Positions 44,030-51,954 of a stretch of 64,000 nucleotides of DNA are shown here, piece by piece. Below the pieces are notes generated by a model. That model ran no database searches. It was not told where the DNA came from and worked only from the letters and a program-made list of their open reading frames with translations. The position numbers were made by a program, and so were the translations under genes. How positions within the stretch are numbered: the stretch's first letter is position 1; each line of letters begins with the position of its first letter. This DNA comes from Cohnella sp. WQ 127256. GTDB taxonomy: Bacteria; Bacillota; Bacilli; Paenibacillales; Paenibacillaceae. The stretch is from contig NZ_JAMZCY010000001.1 of NCBI RefSeq assembly GCF_024519285.1, positions 1,426,001-1,490,000 of the forward strand, written 5' to 3'.

Positions 44030-44379
44030 TAAACATCACCTTCCTTTGGATTTATAAATCCATTCATGACAACCACCATTTCATTCCATTCCTTGGTTAA
44101 AATCTCCAACGCTTGAAAACCGTCGGCACTAAGCCTGTAATATCTTCTTGGTCTGGAGCCATCGACGCCCCAGTGGCTTTCAAGCAAATTTTGACTCTCA
44201 AGCCGCCTAAGCAGAGGATACAACGTGTTTTGTTCAAGTCGAAGCCCATTCGCATTCAAAGATTGAACAAGAGAATACCCATATTGCATTTCTTTCAGCT
44301 GACTCAATACACTAATAACGATCGTACCTCTTCTTAACTCCTGGTTTAGTTTATCAATGGTATTCTCTAACTCCGTCAT
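44029..44379 (-). CDS. PadR family transcriptional regulator
   Basis: The 116-residue winged-helix protein has GTIVISVLSQLKEMQYGYSL, LRLEQNTLYPLLRRLESQ and GSRPRRYYRLSADG, the standard PadR core. ATG 44379, with GGAAGTGAG before it, is preferred over the ATG at 44406. It controls, and is probably controlled through, the downstream HAAS membrane protein. Confidence 0.9.
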   Translation of the reverse strand: MTELENTIDKLNQELRRGTIVISVLSQLKEMQYGYSLVQSLNANGLRLEQNTLYPLLRRLESQNLLESHWGVDGSRPRRYYRLSADGFQALEILTKEWNEMVVVMNGFINPKEGDV

Positions 44380-44508
44380 ACACTCACTTCCATTCAAAAT
44401 CATCATACTGTGTGTTGCACACTAATGTCAAATTTATAATACTTTAAATGAGTAAGTCGTTAACTCAGAATCGCTTAAGTCACATCCAAGAACCCTTCTT
44501 TATCGAAC

Positions 44509-44696
44509 ATGCTCGATAAAGAAGAGGAATTGAAGGAATTATATCCAATTATTAATGAAATGGAGATATACGAACAATTGCCGTCCCATGTAAAAGCTGC
44601 TGATATTAGGCTTCTTGATTAGATCATATCGGTAGTATCTCTGAAATTGCCTTGAAGAAAATGGGCAAAAAACAAATGACCAGACTAGTTAAATAG
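44509..44696 (-). other. See plus-strand entry: opposite strand empty
   Basis: Nothing was seen on this strand here; the frameshifted remnant is on the plus strand. Confidence 0.1.
44509..44696 (+). pseudogene. Small frameshifted gene remnant, unknown
   Basis: From ATG 44509 the frame reads EEELKELYPIINEMEIYEQL and PSHVKAADIRLLD, then stops at TAG 44620-44622. The sense seems to continue one frame over as LDHIGSISEIALKKMGKKQM before TAG 44694-44696. No ribosome site is seen. The family is unknown; it is probably a decayed helical protein. Confidence 0.35.
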
Positions 44697-44712
44697 CTTG
44701 TCTGGTCATTTG
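44673..44712. terminator. Terminator-like hairpin
   Basis: Perfect 13-bp arms CAAATGACCAGAC (44673-44685) and GTCTGGTCATTTG (44700-44712), overlapping the end of the frameshifted remnant. Confidence 0.6.
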
Positions 44713-44861
44713 CATTATTCAACTGGAAATAAGTTTCCAGTATTTTAAATTGACGAAAACTTCCAATCTGCGCTTTACCACTATTTGTGATATGGTTCAC
44801 CGCGTTTTCTGTAACGGCAAATTTTGAAGAAAGACCATGATCATATCATTATATTTCAATG

Positions 44862-44935
44862 CATTTGAGCAATACAGTCACGTCTCATCTATTCATTCAG
44901 CACTATCACTATTAAACAATCCAAATGACCTGTCT
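44862..44935. repeat. Dispersed intergenic repeat, copy C
   Basis: Reads GCATTTGAGCAATACAGTCA, CGTCTCATCTATTCATTCAG, CACTATCACTATTAAACAAT and CCAAATGACCTG. Its left part is closest to copy A. Confidence 0.5.
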
Positions 44936-44965
44936 GCCTGTCTTTCTTCTTTCTCAAGCGAATCT

Positions 44966-45035
44966 GTCACTTCTCATTCTTTTATTTTCGTTCCATCAAT
45001 ATTGAGCACTCCACATGTCTGGTGTGCTACAACAC
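44966..45035. repeat. Dispersed intergenic repeat, copy D
   Basis: Reads TGTCACTTCTCATTCTTT, TTCCATCAATATTGAGCACT and CCACATGTCTGGTGTGCTAC. The right end forms a hairpin AGCACTCC / GGTGTGCT. It lies in tandem with copy C. Confidence 0.5.
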
Positions 45036-45054
45036 AATCAAAACAATACAAAAA

Positions 45055-45077
45055 AAAACGGCACTTCTGCCGTTTTT
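45055..45077 (-). terminator. Terminator of the tRNA transcript
   Basis: Arms AAAAACGGCA (45055-45064) and TGCCGTTTTT (45068-45077) with a long T run on the minus strand, 11 bases after the tRNA-Ala CCA end. Confidence 0.85.
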
Positions 45078-45088
45078 GATTTAAAGTA

Positions 45089-45162
45089 TGGTGGAGCTAG
45101 GCGGAATCGAACCGCCGACTGATCGCTGCCAGCGACCTATTTTCCCCCTAAACTATAGCCCC
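45089..45162 (-). tRNA. tRNA-Ala (anticodon GGC)
   Basis: The minus strand folds as a tRNA: acceptor GGGGCTA with TAGCTCC plus A and encoded CCA; a weak D stem GTTT/AAAT; anticodon stem GGTCG/CGATC with loop CTGGCAG (anticodon GGC, reading GCC/GCU Ala codons); and T arm GGCGG-TTCGATT-CCGCC. The D stem relies on A-U and G-U pairs and the D loop is short (about 74 bases including CCA), so it may be a weak or auxiliary tRNA. It ends a row of decayed tRNA 5' halves and has its own terminator. Confidence 0.7.
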
Positions 45163-45171
45163 TTATTTAGT

Positions 45172-45207
45172 TGTGACCCAGATCCCAGACTGAGCTAATT
45201 CTCCGTG
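45172..45207 (-). pseudogene. tRNA 5'-half remnant 1
   Basis: The minus strand reads ACGGAGAATTAGCTCAGTCT then GGGATCTGGGTCAC, a tRNA acceptor 5' strand with a D arm and no matching 3' half. Confidence 0.5.
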
Positions 45208-45255
45208 ATAATTCTGATCCCCTGGTATTCAATTCTTTGGGGTTATGAAACTAAC

Positions 45256-45288
45256 CACTCCGTGCTCCCAGCTGAGCTAAGCCCCCAC
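45256..45288 (-). pseudogene. tRNA 5'-half remnant 2
   Basis: The minus strand reads GGGGGCTTAGCTCAGCTGGG then AGCACGGAGTG, a tRNA-Ala/Val-like acceptor and D arm. The following bases do not fold into an anticodon or T arm. Confidence 0.5.
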
Positions 45289-45319
45289 GATAAATCAACT
45301 TGCAATTTCTATGGTAGTG

Positions 45320-45360
45320 TAACCAACCAGAGGTGTGCTAACAACTGAGCTAAATCCCCA
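45320..45360 (-). pseudogene. tRNA 5'-half remnant 3
   Basis: The minus strand reads GGGGATTTAGCTCAGTTGTT then AGCACACCTCTGGTT, a tRNA-like acceptor and D arm without its 3' half. Confidence 0.5.
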
Positions 45361-45379
45361 TCAACTCCAGAACTTAACA

Positions 45380-45982
45380 CTAATGCTCACTCAAGGAAAT
45401 CCATCTCCCGCATATCCGCTTAATTAAGTGCTGATCATGGCTAATCACAAGAAGTCCAAGCTTCCGGGCTCGTGCAATCTCAAGCACAGACTGCCAGATT
45501 TGCGCCTGCGTAATCGCATCCAGCATCGTGGTCATCTCATCGGCAATTAGGAAACGGGTCTCGTTCCCTAATGCTCTCGCAATACATATTCGCTGTAGCT
45601 CTCCACCGGATAGCTCATGGGGTGATCGTTTCAGCCACTCCTTCTGAATGCCCAATGCGCTTAGTAAATCGGAATCCGGCTTCCCTCCCTCTTCAAGAAC
45701 ACGCTGGATCCGCCAGCGTGGATTGACCGCCCGCTCCGGATGCTGGAAGACCAATTGAACGGGATGATAGCCTTTGAGTGGCAACGCTTGACCGTCAATT
45801 GTTACTTGGCCCTCTTGCGGCATTTGATGTCCGGCCAATATTTGACCTAGTGTTGTTTTTCCGTAACCACTTGGACCCCTAAGCCCGACTACCTCACCAG
45901 ATTCGATTGAAATATTCAAATTCTGAAAGAGCCAGGAATTTCGTTCATAGCGAAAGCCGATATTTTCCCCCTCAAGAAGCAT
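45380..45982 (-). CDS. nikE: Nickel ABC transporter ATP-binding protein NikE
   Basis: The 200-residue ATPase has Walker A GPSGYGKTTLGQIL, signature LSGGELQRICIARAL, Walker B FLIADEMTTMLDA and a His switch in VISHDQHLI. It is shorter than typical OppF-type proteins, lacking their C-terminal extension. It overlaps nikD by 11 bp and is the last gene of the nik operon. With NikD it forms the ATPase pair that powers nickel uptake. Assignment to nickel rests on the operon and on nikR. Confidence 0.85.
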   Translation of the reverse strand: MLLEGENIGFRYERNSWLFQNLNISIESGEVVGLRGPSGYGKTTLGQILAGHQMPQEGQVTIDGQALPLKGYHPVQLVFQHPERAVNPRWRIQRVLEEGGKPDSDLLSALGIQKEWLKRSPHELSGGELQRICIARALGNETRFLIADEMTTMLDAITQAQIWQSVLEIARARKLGLLVISHDQHLIKRICGRWISLSEH

Positions 45983-46895
45983 GAATACACCTCACCGATC
46001 CCGCTCTTAAATCGCGCATCTCCGGGCGTGACTCCTTACAGGCTTGAGTAGATGAAGCACAACGAGGCGCAAACAAGCAGCCTGTTGGCAGATTGTTCGG
46101 TTGCGGTTGAACCCCCAAATTAGGTTTGAATTCGTTCTGAGGTAACGCTTGCCATAGCGCCTTCGTATAGGGATGTCTTAATCGCTCACCATTACCCATG
46201 AAGTCCTCAGCGGCTGCAATTTCAAAAGTTGTTCCCGCATATAACACAACGACCCGGTCAGCGATTCGCAGGGCTGCCTCGATATCGTGCGTAATGAATA
46301 ATACCGCTGAGCCGTTATCCGCCATTTCTTTGAAGGTATGTAGCGCTTCTGCTACATCGTCCGAATGCATACCCGGCGTCGGTTCATCCGCGATGATGAG
46401 CCGAGCATCACTGACTGCAGCAGTAGCAACCAATACTCGACGCGCCATCCCTCCAGATAATTGAAACGGATATAGATTGTCCACATGATCCTTAAGTCGG
46501 TATCGCTTAAAAATGCTACGTTGCACGGCTACCGGATCTGATCCGACTGCAGTCGATCTGACTTGTGCGCCTACCTTCATGAGTGGGTCCAGATAATTCA
46601 CCGATTGCGGGACAAGCGCAATTTCCTTCCCCCTCAGAGCGAGTAATCTATATGCATCCAATAGATTTCCATCATAATGAATGGTCCCTGACATCCGCGC
46701 ATTTTCCGGAAGAATACCTAAAATGGCATGAGCCAGTAAGCTCTTCCCTGATCCACTTGAACCAAATACGGCAACGATCTCACCTGCATGTATCGATAGA
46801 CTAAGATCTCTAATCGTCTGCACCTCATGCTGGCGCAAACCGCTCGTATATTGAATAAAAGAAACGGACAGCTTGTTCACCTCTAACAATGCCAC
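45972..46895 (-). CDS. nikD: Nickel ABC transporter ATP-binding protein NikD
   Basis: The 307-residue ATPase has Walker A GSSGSGKSLLAHAIL, signature LSGGMARRVLVA, Walker B LIIADEPTPGMHSD and switch FITHDIEAAL. The C-terminus LPTGCLFAPRCASSTQACKE is the cysteine-bearing end of the peptide/nickel ATPase family. The Asp normally ending the Walker-B/D-loop region is preserved as DEPTPGMH. It lies 35 bases downstream of nikC and overlaps nikE. Confidence 0.88.
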   Translation of the reverse strand: MALLEVNKLSVSFIQYTSGLRQHEVQTIRDLSLSIHAGEIVAVFGSSGSGKSLLAHAILGILPENARMSGTIHYDGNLLDAYRLLALRGKEIALVPQSVNYLDPLMKVGAQVRSTAVGSDPVAVQRSIFKRYRLKDHVDNLYPFQLSGGMARRVLVATAAVSDARLIIADEPTPGMHSDDVAEALHTFKEMADNGSAVLFITHDIEAALRIADRVVVLYAGTTFEIAAAEDFMGNGERLRHPYTKALWQALPQNEFKPNLGVQPQPNNLPTGCLFAPRCASSTQACKESRPEMRDLRAGSVRCIHAS

Positions 46896-46930
46896 TTCGC
46901 GCCCGCCTCACTTTCCTGTAAGTTTAAGGT

Positions 46931-47794
46931 CTAATCGTTTGCGCGTCTCGGATCTAGTAATGTTCGCAGATGGTCGCCAATTCGATCGAATGATCTCACA
47001 ACAACTAGGAGACATAAGCCTGGAAATACAGCAAGCCACCACATCCCCGTAGATAAATAGCGCATCGCTTCCGACAAAATGATGCCGATAGCCGGTTGAT
47101 GGGGAGATAAGCCCAAACCAAGAAACGTAATTGCGGCTTCATGCAATATCGCATGTGGGAACAGGAGCAACAGTCCGATAAGAAGTTGAGGTAATAAATG
47201 CGGCAGCAGATGTCGTGTCGCGATCCACCAGCTCGACTTTCCTAAACGCTTAGACACCTTGATGTATTCAGATGATCTTAGCTGAAGCACTTCAGCACGA
47301 ATAATACGTGAAAGACTGGGCCAATGGGTCAAAGAAATGCCTATAATAACCCCTTTAATTCCCCCACCACAAACAAAAGCAATGAGAATTAGCGTTACGA
47401 GATGAGGAACACTTAGAAACAGATCGATGACCCAAGAAAGGAATCGGTCAGCGGTCTTACCAAGTGTTGCTGCAGCTATTCCGATAGTCGTTGCGATGAC
47501 TGCACTGCAAGTTGCTGCGATCATACCAACGCTTATACTGAGAGTAAGTCCTTTAACCGTGCGGGTAAACATATCTCTGCCGAGCCAATCTGTCCCAAAT
47601 AGATGGGATAACGAAGGCGGTACATTACGGTTGCCCAGGTTCGTAGCAAGCTGGCTGTCACCCATTAGCATGCCTCCTACGCCAATCAAGAGCATGAAAG
47701 CCGTTATTAATATTGCTGTAATTAATGCACGTTTCCTTCGATTAATCCGCAAGGGAAGTCTCGAACTAACGTTAGGTTTAACCAAACGGTTCAT
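46931..47794 (-). CDS. nikC: Nickel ABC transporter permease NikC
   Basis: The 287-residue protein has six helices in the DppC/NikC pattern. It has the LFGTDWLGRDMFTRTVKG segment after the first helix, the binding-protein-dependent transport signature in EYIKVSKRLGKSSWWIATRH, and EAAITFLGLGLSPHQPAIG near the end. It overlaps nikB by 4 bp. Confidence 0.9.
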   Translation of the reverse strand: MNRLVKPNVSSRLPLRINRRKRALITAILITAFMLLIGVGGMLMGDSQLATNLGNRNVPPSLSHLFGTDWLGRDMFTRTVKGLTLSISVGMIAATCSAVIATTIGIAAATLGKTADRFLSWVIDLFLSVPHLVTLILIAFVCGGGIKGVIIGISLTHWPSLSRIIRAEVLQLRSSEYIKVSKRLGKSSWWIATRHLLPHLLPQLLIGLLLLFPHAILHEAAITFLGLGLSPHQPAIGIILSEAMRYLSTGMWWLAVFPGLCLLVVVRSFDRIGDHLRTLLDPRRAND

Positions 47795-48783
47795 TCCTTC
47801 ACCTGACTTTCCCGGACACGCGGATCGACAACTCTATATAAGAGATCTGCGATCGTATTGCCTGTAAAGACGAATATTGTACTGAACAGCACAAGCCCCA
47901 TAAGTAGCGGCACGTCCCCTCTTAATCCCGCTTCCACCGTTGCTTGACCAAGACCAGGATACGAGAACACCTGCTCAGCCAGAACTGCACCACCGAATAG
48001 CTCACTAAAGGAAGCGAATTGCAACGTAATCGCCGGCAAGGCAACATTGCGCAAGCCATGTCTTCGCACCAGTCCGAAGCCCCTCTCTCCTCTAGCTTTG
48101 GCGAACAACACATATTCGCTCGCTAGCACTTCAAGTAGCTTCTGACGGGTGTGCAGAGCAATCGGTGCAATCCCCACCATACTAAGTGTCATTGCAGGAA
48201 GAATAAGATGCTGAATCCGATCAATGAGCGTAACCTGTTCCGCTAGCACACCCGCAGGTACACCGAGACCGACTGGAAACCAGCCCAACCCTACAGCAAA
48301 TAGCATAAGTAGAAGCAGTCCCAACCAGAAAGTAGGTGTTGAGGCTAGCGTATAACAATACCACTGGATTAATCTATCGATCCAAGAATTTTTCTTCATT
48401 GCTGCAACAACACCAGCCGCTAACCCAACGACGCCCGATATAAGCCAAGCGACAGCCATTAATGCTATAGAGTTCATGAATCGTTCGCTTATCACTTGCG
48501 CTACAGGCTCACGGTATATCATCGAGGTTCCCAAGTCACCGCGTATGAGTGCATAAATCCAGCGGGTATACTGCTCAAGGGGAGATTTGTCTAGCCCCCA
48601 AAATTCCGAGATAAGCAAGCGCTGTTCCGGTCCCACACGTAGCATATCGGAACCTATATAAGCTTGTACCGGATCGATTGGTGATAAGCTAACTAACGTG
48701 AACGAAACAATACTTACGGCAGCTAGCAGCGTGATTAGACGTATGATTTTGAATCCGAGAAAAATGCCCAAAGTACGCATCAT
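47791..48783 (-). CDS. nikB: Nickel ABC transporter permease NikB
   Basis: The 330-residue permease has FTLVSLSPIDPVQAYIG after the first helix, the GDLGTSMIYREPVAQVISER loop, and the EAA-type signature EYVLFAKARGERGFGLVRRH. LPAITLQFASFSELFGGAVL is in a later helix. This is the DppB/NikB layout. It is 17 bases after nikA. Confidence 0.9.
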   Translation of the reverse strand: MMRTLGIFLGFKIIRLITLLAAVSIVSFTLVSLSPIDPVQAYIGSDMLRVGPEQRLLISEFWGLDKSPLEQYTRWIYALIRGDLGTSMIYREPVAQVISERFMNSIALMAVAWLISGVVGLAAGVVAAMKKNSWIDRLIQWYCYTLASTPTFWLGLLLLMLFAVGLGWFPVGLGVPAGVLAEQVTLIDRIQHLILPAMTLSMVGIAPIALHTRQKLLEVLASEYVLFAKARGERGFGLVRRHGLRNVALPAITLQFASFSELFGGAVLAEQVFSYPGLGQATVEAGLRGDVPLLMGLVLFSTIFVFTGNTIADLLYRVVDPRVRESQVKE

Positions 48784-48800
48784 AATCTAACCTCATCCCA

Positions 48801-50399
48801 CTAGTTGTTCCATTTCCATGTCTCAATATTATCTGTAACCGGCCAGCCATGTCCGTGTGGTTGAATACGCTGCTTACCGATATCTAGCTTCTCTTTCACG
48901 AGATACAGATGATCGATATTCACAAGCCATGCCCAAGGCGCATCCCCTAGTGCACTAAGTCCCGTCGTACCGTCCCACTGGGCTTTCTTCCAATACACCA
49001 GCGCTTCCTCTTCGTTCTTGGCGAGAAGTGCCTTGTTCAACCATTCGTCTACAATCGGATTGCTATAGTATCCTGCATTATAGTATTCCACCCCTTGATA
49101 GGAGCTGCTATAGAGATTGAACATCTCCAGCGGATCGTGGCTTCCCCAACCGAACATTAAAGCATCGGCATGCATTCTCTTCTCGATTTCATCCCAGCTT
49201 TTCCCTTCCACATTCATACGAATGCCCGCAGGAAGAACCATGTCCGCTGTAGCTAGAGCGAGTGATTGCCGCACCAAGTCACCGGAGGGATAGAGTAAGG
49301 AGAATTCAGCCTTAAGTGAGCCTTTCTCCATTACCCCATCGCTATCCGTATCTTTCCAGCCTGCATCATTCAGAATTTTACGGGCTCCATCTACATCTGC
49401 ATCCTTCACAACTGTCTGATCATTCCACCAAGGGAGTCCATCATTAGCCGAATGGGCAGGAGATCCATAACCATCTAGCAACCCTTCTACTAGCTTCTCC
49501 CGGTCGATAGCCGCGTTAACGGCTTTACGTATCGCAATATCGGAGGTAACATCATTTCCGATCGGATTACCTTCCTTCGTTACGCTTCCTGACGGTACAT
49601 AAGGAAACAAGATGCCGCGATTATCTACGGTCTTAACGTCCTCAAGGCGCATGCCAGCTACAGCCTGCTTGCTGTAAGCAGATGGAATGTAGGAAACATC
49701 CGTCTTGCCAGCTTTGGCAGCTGCAAAAGCCGCATCCTCGTTAAGAAACAGGAACGTTAGTTTCTTGAAGTAAGGCTTTACCCCATAATAATCAGGATTC
49801 GCTTCCACGATGACCTGCTGGCCTTTATCCCATTGCACAAATTTGTAAGGTCCTGATCCAATTGGATGCTCTGCATATTGATCCCCATAGGCGATCTTCG
49901 GTACAATTCCCAATGTAACCAAATGGAAAATGAACGTGGATTGCGGCTCCTTCAGCTTAAATAGGACCGTGTCCTCCCCGCTCGCCTCGACACTTTCTAG
50001 ATTAGTCAAATCAATCGCAGAGCCATTGCTGGCAGCTGTATCAAAAGTGAATTTGACATCAGCAGCCGTAAGGACACTACCATCGGAAAATTTCACATTA
50101 GGCCTTATTTGGACTGTCCAAAGCGTTCCGTCATCGCTCACCTTATAGTCAGTTGCTAAGTCGTTCACGATCTTCAGATCGTCGTCTCTCTTCAGTAGCG
50201 TGCTCTGGAATAATGGTGATCCGTATAATCCCCATCCCATTGTCGGATCGAATCCTGACTCTGGTTCGGAGCTAATCGACAATATCAATTCCTCTTTGTT
50301 CTCTTGCCCGCTATCCTTGGTGACAGAACTACACCCCGTAAATAAGAGCCCTATAATCATGATCATCATAATCGTCCGATTTCGAGTAAGCTTCCTCAT
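48801..50399 (-). CDS. nikA: Nickel-binding lipoprotein NikA
   Basis: The 532-residue exported lipoprotein has a signal with lipobox LLFTGC and the SBP_bac_5 fold. The GFDPTMGWGLYGSPLFQSTL stretch after the start and IGSGPYKFVQWDKGQQVIV are normal for Firmicutes NikA/CntA proteins. It captures nickel, probably as a chelate, and hands it to NikBC. No metallophore synthesis genes are in the window, and with nikR upstream free or chelated Ni2+ is favoured. ATG 50399 has GGAG 9 bases before it; an ATG 6 bases earlier is too near. Confidence 0.88.
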   Translation of the reverse strand: MRKLTRNRTIMMIMIIGLLFTGCSSVTKDSGQENKEELILSISSEPESGFDPTMGWGLYGSPLFQSTLLKRDDDLKIVNDLATDYKVSDDGTLWTVQIRPNVKFSDGSVLTAADVKFTFDTAASNGSAIDLTNLESVEASGEDTVLFKLKEPQSTFIFHLVTLGIVPKIAYGDQYAEHPIGSGPYKFVQWDKGQQVIVEANPDYYGVKPYFKKLTFLFLNEDAAFAAAKAGKTDVSYIPSAYSKQAVAGMRLEDVKTVDNRGILFPYVPSGSVTKEGNPIGNDVTSDIAIRKAVNAAIDREKLVEGLLDGYGSPAHSANDGLPWWNDQTVVKDADVDGARKILNDAGWKDTDSDGVMEKGSLKAEFSLLYPSGDLVRQSLALATADMVLPAGIRMNVEGKSWDEIEKRMHADALMFGWGSHDPLEMFNLYSSSYQGVEYYNAGYYSNPIVDEWLNKALLAKNEEEALVYWKKAQWDGTTGLSALGDAPWAWLVNIDHLYLVKEKLDIGKQRIQPHGHGWPVTDNIETWKWNN

Positions 50400-50442
50400 G
50401 CTCATCTACTCCATTCTTAGCCGCATAATTATTTCCATATTA

Positions 50443-50470
50443 GTAACACAAATTAAACAAATAGTAACAC
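50443..50470 (-). promoter_or_regulatory. Probable NikR half-sites upstream of nikA
   Basis: On the minus strand GTGTTAC occurs twice (50443-50449 and 50464-50470) within the longer repeat TGTGTTACTA, 21 bases apart, about two helical turns. GTGTTAC/GTAACAC is the half-site described for several NikR operators, usually as an inverted repeat; here the two are direct. Confidence 0.5.
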
Positions 50471-50529
50471 ACCACCCCAATAGAATCATCCTTTATTTTC
50501 CTGCGAGAGCTTTTTAAACCACAAAAAAA

Positions 50530-50559
50530 AGCGATCAACCCTATATAAGGTCAATCGCT
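50530..50559 (-). terminator. Terminator between nikR and nikA
   Basis: Arms AGCGAT (50530-50535) and ATCGCT (50554-50559), with an imperfect inner stem, followed on the minus strand by eight T. nikR and nikA thus have separate transcripts. Confidence 0.75.
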
Positions 50560-50570
50560 TCTTTGCTAGA

Positions 50571-51017
50571 TTAACTATGTGTATGAGGCTCTGCCCCGTG
50601 CTCATCCGCATGCGTTACTGATAGCTCCGCATAGTACACGCCTTTCTGAACTTGAATCTGCTGATGAAGCGTTCGAAGTCTGAAAAGCTTACCTCGAACG
50701 ACGATAACTTCCAGACATTGTGCATGATTAAGATGAACGTGCATAGTAGAGATGATGTCATGATGAAATTGATGCTGAATTTCCATTAAGAGCAGTGGAA
50801 GCTCCTGAATGTGATGATCGTACACCATCACGATCGTACCCGCGACAACCGCCTCCGATTGAAGCTGGCTGGGCTGTAACATCGCTTTCCTAGCCATATC
50901 TCGAATGGCCTCAGATCGATTCGTGTACCCTTGACCTGCGATATAACGATCAAACTGACCGATCAGCACTTCAGGAAAGGAAACACCGAAACGGATCAGC
51001 TCTTCTTTATCCGGCAT
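50571..51017 (-). CDS. nikR: Nickel-responsive regulator NikR
   Basis: The 148-residue protein has an N-terminal ribbon-helix-helix (LIRFGVSFPEVLIGQFDRYI, RSEAIRDMARKAML) and a C-terminal ACT-like domain. All four nickel ligands of NikR are in place: His in EIQHQFHH, then MHVHLNHAQC with the two His and the Cys at the usual spacing. It represses nik genes when nickel is plentiful. Its start is 4 bases after the end of a truncated telA copy; the original promoter area is the short stretch 51018-51064, which has a TTACAAT on the minus strand. Confidence 0.93.
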   Translation of the reverse strand: MPDKEELIRFGVSFPEVLIGQFDRYIAGQGYTNRSEAIRDMARKAMLQPSQLQSEAVVAGTIVMVYDHHIQELPLLLMEIQHQFHHDIISTMHVHLNHAQCLEVIVVRGKLFRLRTLHQQIQVQKGVYYAELSVTHADEHGAEPHTHS

Positions 51018-51021
51018 ACTC

Positions 51022-51774
51022 TCACCCTGTCATTTTTTTACCTAAATTGTAACATAGACGCCGATGACTTATAAACCCAGCTTGTGACCCTTTTCTAGAT
51101 GTTACGTCCGTGAAAGCCTGTTTCAACGTATCTACAGATATGCTCGTTTCTAGAGATTGCTTATGAATCGCCGCGCCTTGATCCTTTAGCATTTTGGAGG
51201 TGCCACTGATGAGACTGTCAGTTGTTTGATTGAGTAGCTCGATCTTTTTCAGAACAATCCGTTGATTGTATAGCGCACTAGCTACTGTAACCGAGATTTT
51301 CAGAGCTGATACCGTAACATTTCTAGCTCTGTCTACCCCTCTGATCAGCTCTTTGTTATTTCGGATGACGACTTCGATCGCCATGATCCCTTGTTGATTC
51401 ACGACCATCATCTGTTGCAAGTCCATCACTCGCTGGCGTAGAGGAAACAACACTTCTTCCGTGATGAACCGAATTTTATCTTCGATTTCATTACGTGCTT
51501 TGGCTGCCTCAATCTGTGTCTCAATTTCTTCATCCATCAGCATCCCAAGCTGGATTTCTTTCTGAAGTCTCTTCGTTAACTCCCTTAGAGCTTGTTGTTC
51601 AAACTCTAACGTTGTATTATCGTTCTTTAAGTCCAGCTTTCCTTTATCCAAAGATGTAATGATGTCCGAAATCATCGCATCCGCTTTCTGATACTTGGCA
51701 AAGTAGCTCCGCAAGGGGTTAAAGAACTTCCCAAGAAAACCGCTCTTGGTAAATCTACAACACTCGGGTCTCAC
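51022..51774 (-). pseudogene. Truncated, diverged second copy of telA
   Basis: Nearly the whole stretch 51065-51770 repeats the 3' part of the intact telA (about 56444-57260). It lacks the first 114 codons and has a one-base loss near its start. About 109 bases matching 56482-56590 are deleted close to its end, so the C-terminus shifts frame. The two copies differ at scattered bases (for example GATGTAATG against GAAGTAATG), so the copy is neither very recent nor gene-converted. It is interpreted as the scar of a recombination event that brought in the four-gene cassette between the copies. Confidence 0.85.
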
Positions 51775-51944
51775 TCAGCTTTTTTTAGGCCTAAGTCCTC
51801 TGCCTGTAGACGTTGGTCTTCAAGCGGCGTGAGCTCACTTCTCCAGCCTTGCAGCGTACGCTGACTAATCCCTATCTCGCCCCCTGGGTTAGGATAGTTG
51901 TCATAGGCCTCTAGCAAAAGTATAGTTAGTTGGTTTAATATCAA
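51771..51944 (-). other. Chimeric open frame next to the telA copy
   Basis: An open stretch without ribosome site reads LILNQLTILLLEAYDNYPNP, GGEIGISQRTLQGWRSELTP, LEDQRLQAEDLGLKKAE before TGA 51771-51773. It ends exactly where telA homology starts. It looks like the C-terminal end of a real protein that I do not recognise, cut at the recombination junction. Confidence 0.4.
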
Positions 51945-51954
51945 ACTTTAACTA

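Noticed and set aside
41928-45035. A CRISPR array
   Set aside because: The four repeats are long, imperfect and irregularly spaced by hundreds to thousands of bases, with no cas genes.
45172-45360. Three additional functional tRNAs
   Set aside because: Only 5' halves are present; anticodon and T arms cannot be folded.
45380-50399. An oligopeptide (Opp/Dpp) transporter
   Set aside because: Gene types are shared, but the neighbouring nikR with all nickel ligands, the NikR-like half-sites and the NikA-type binding protein favour nickel.
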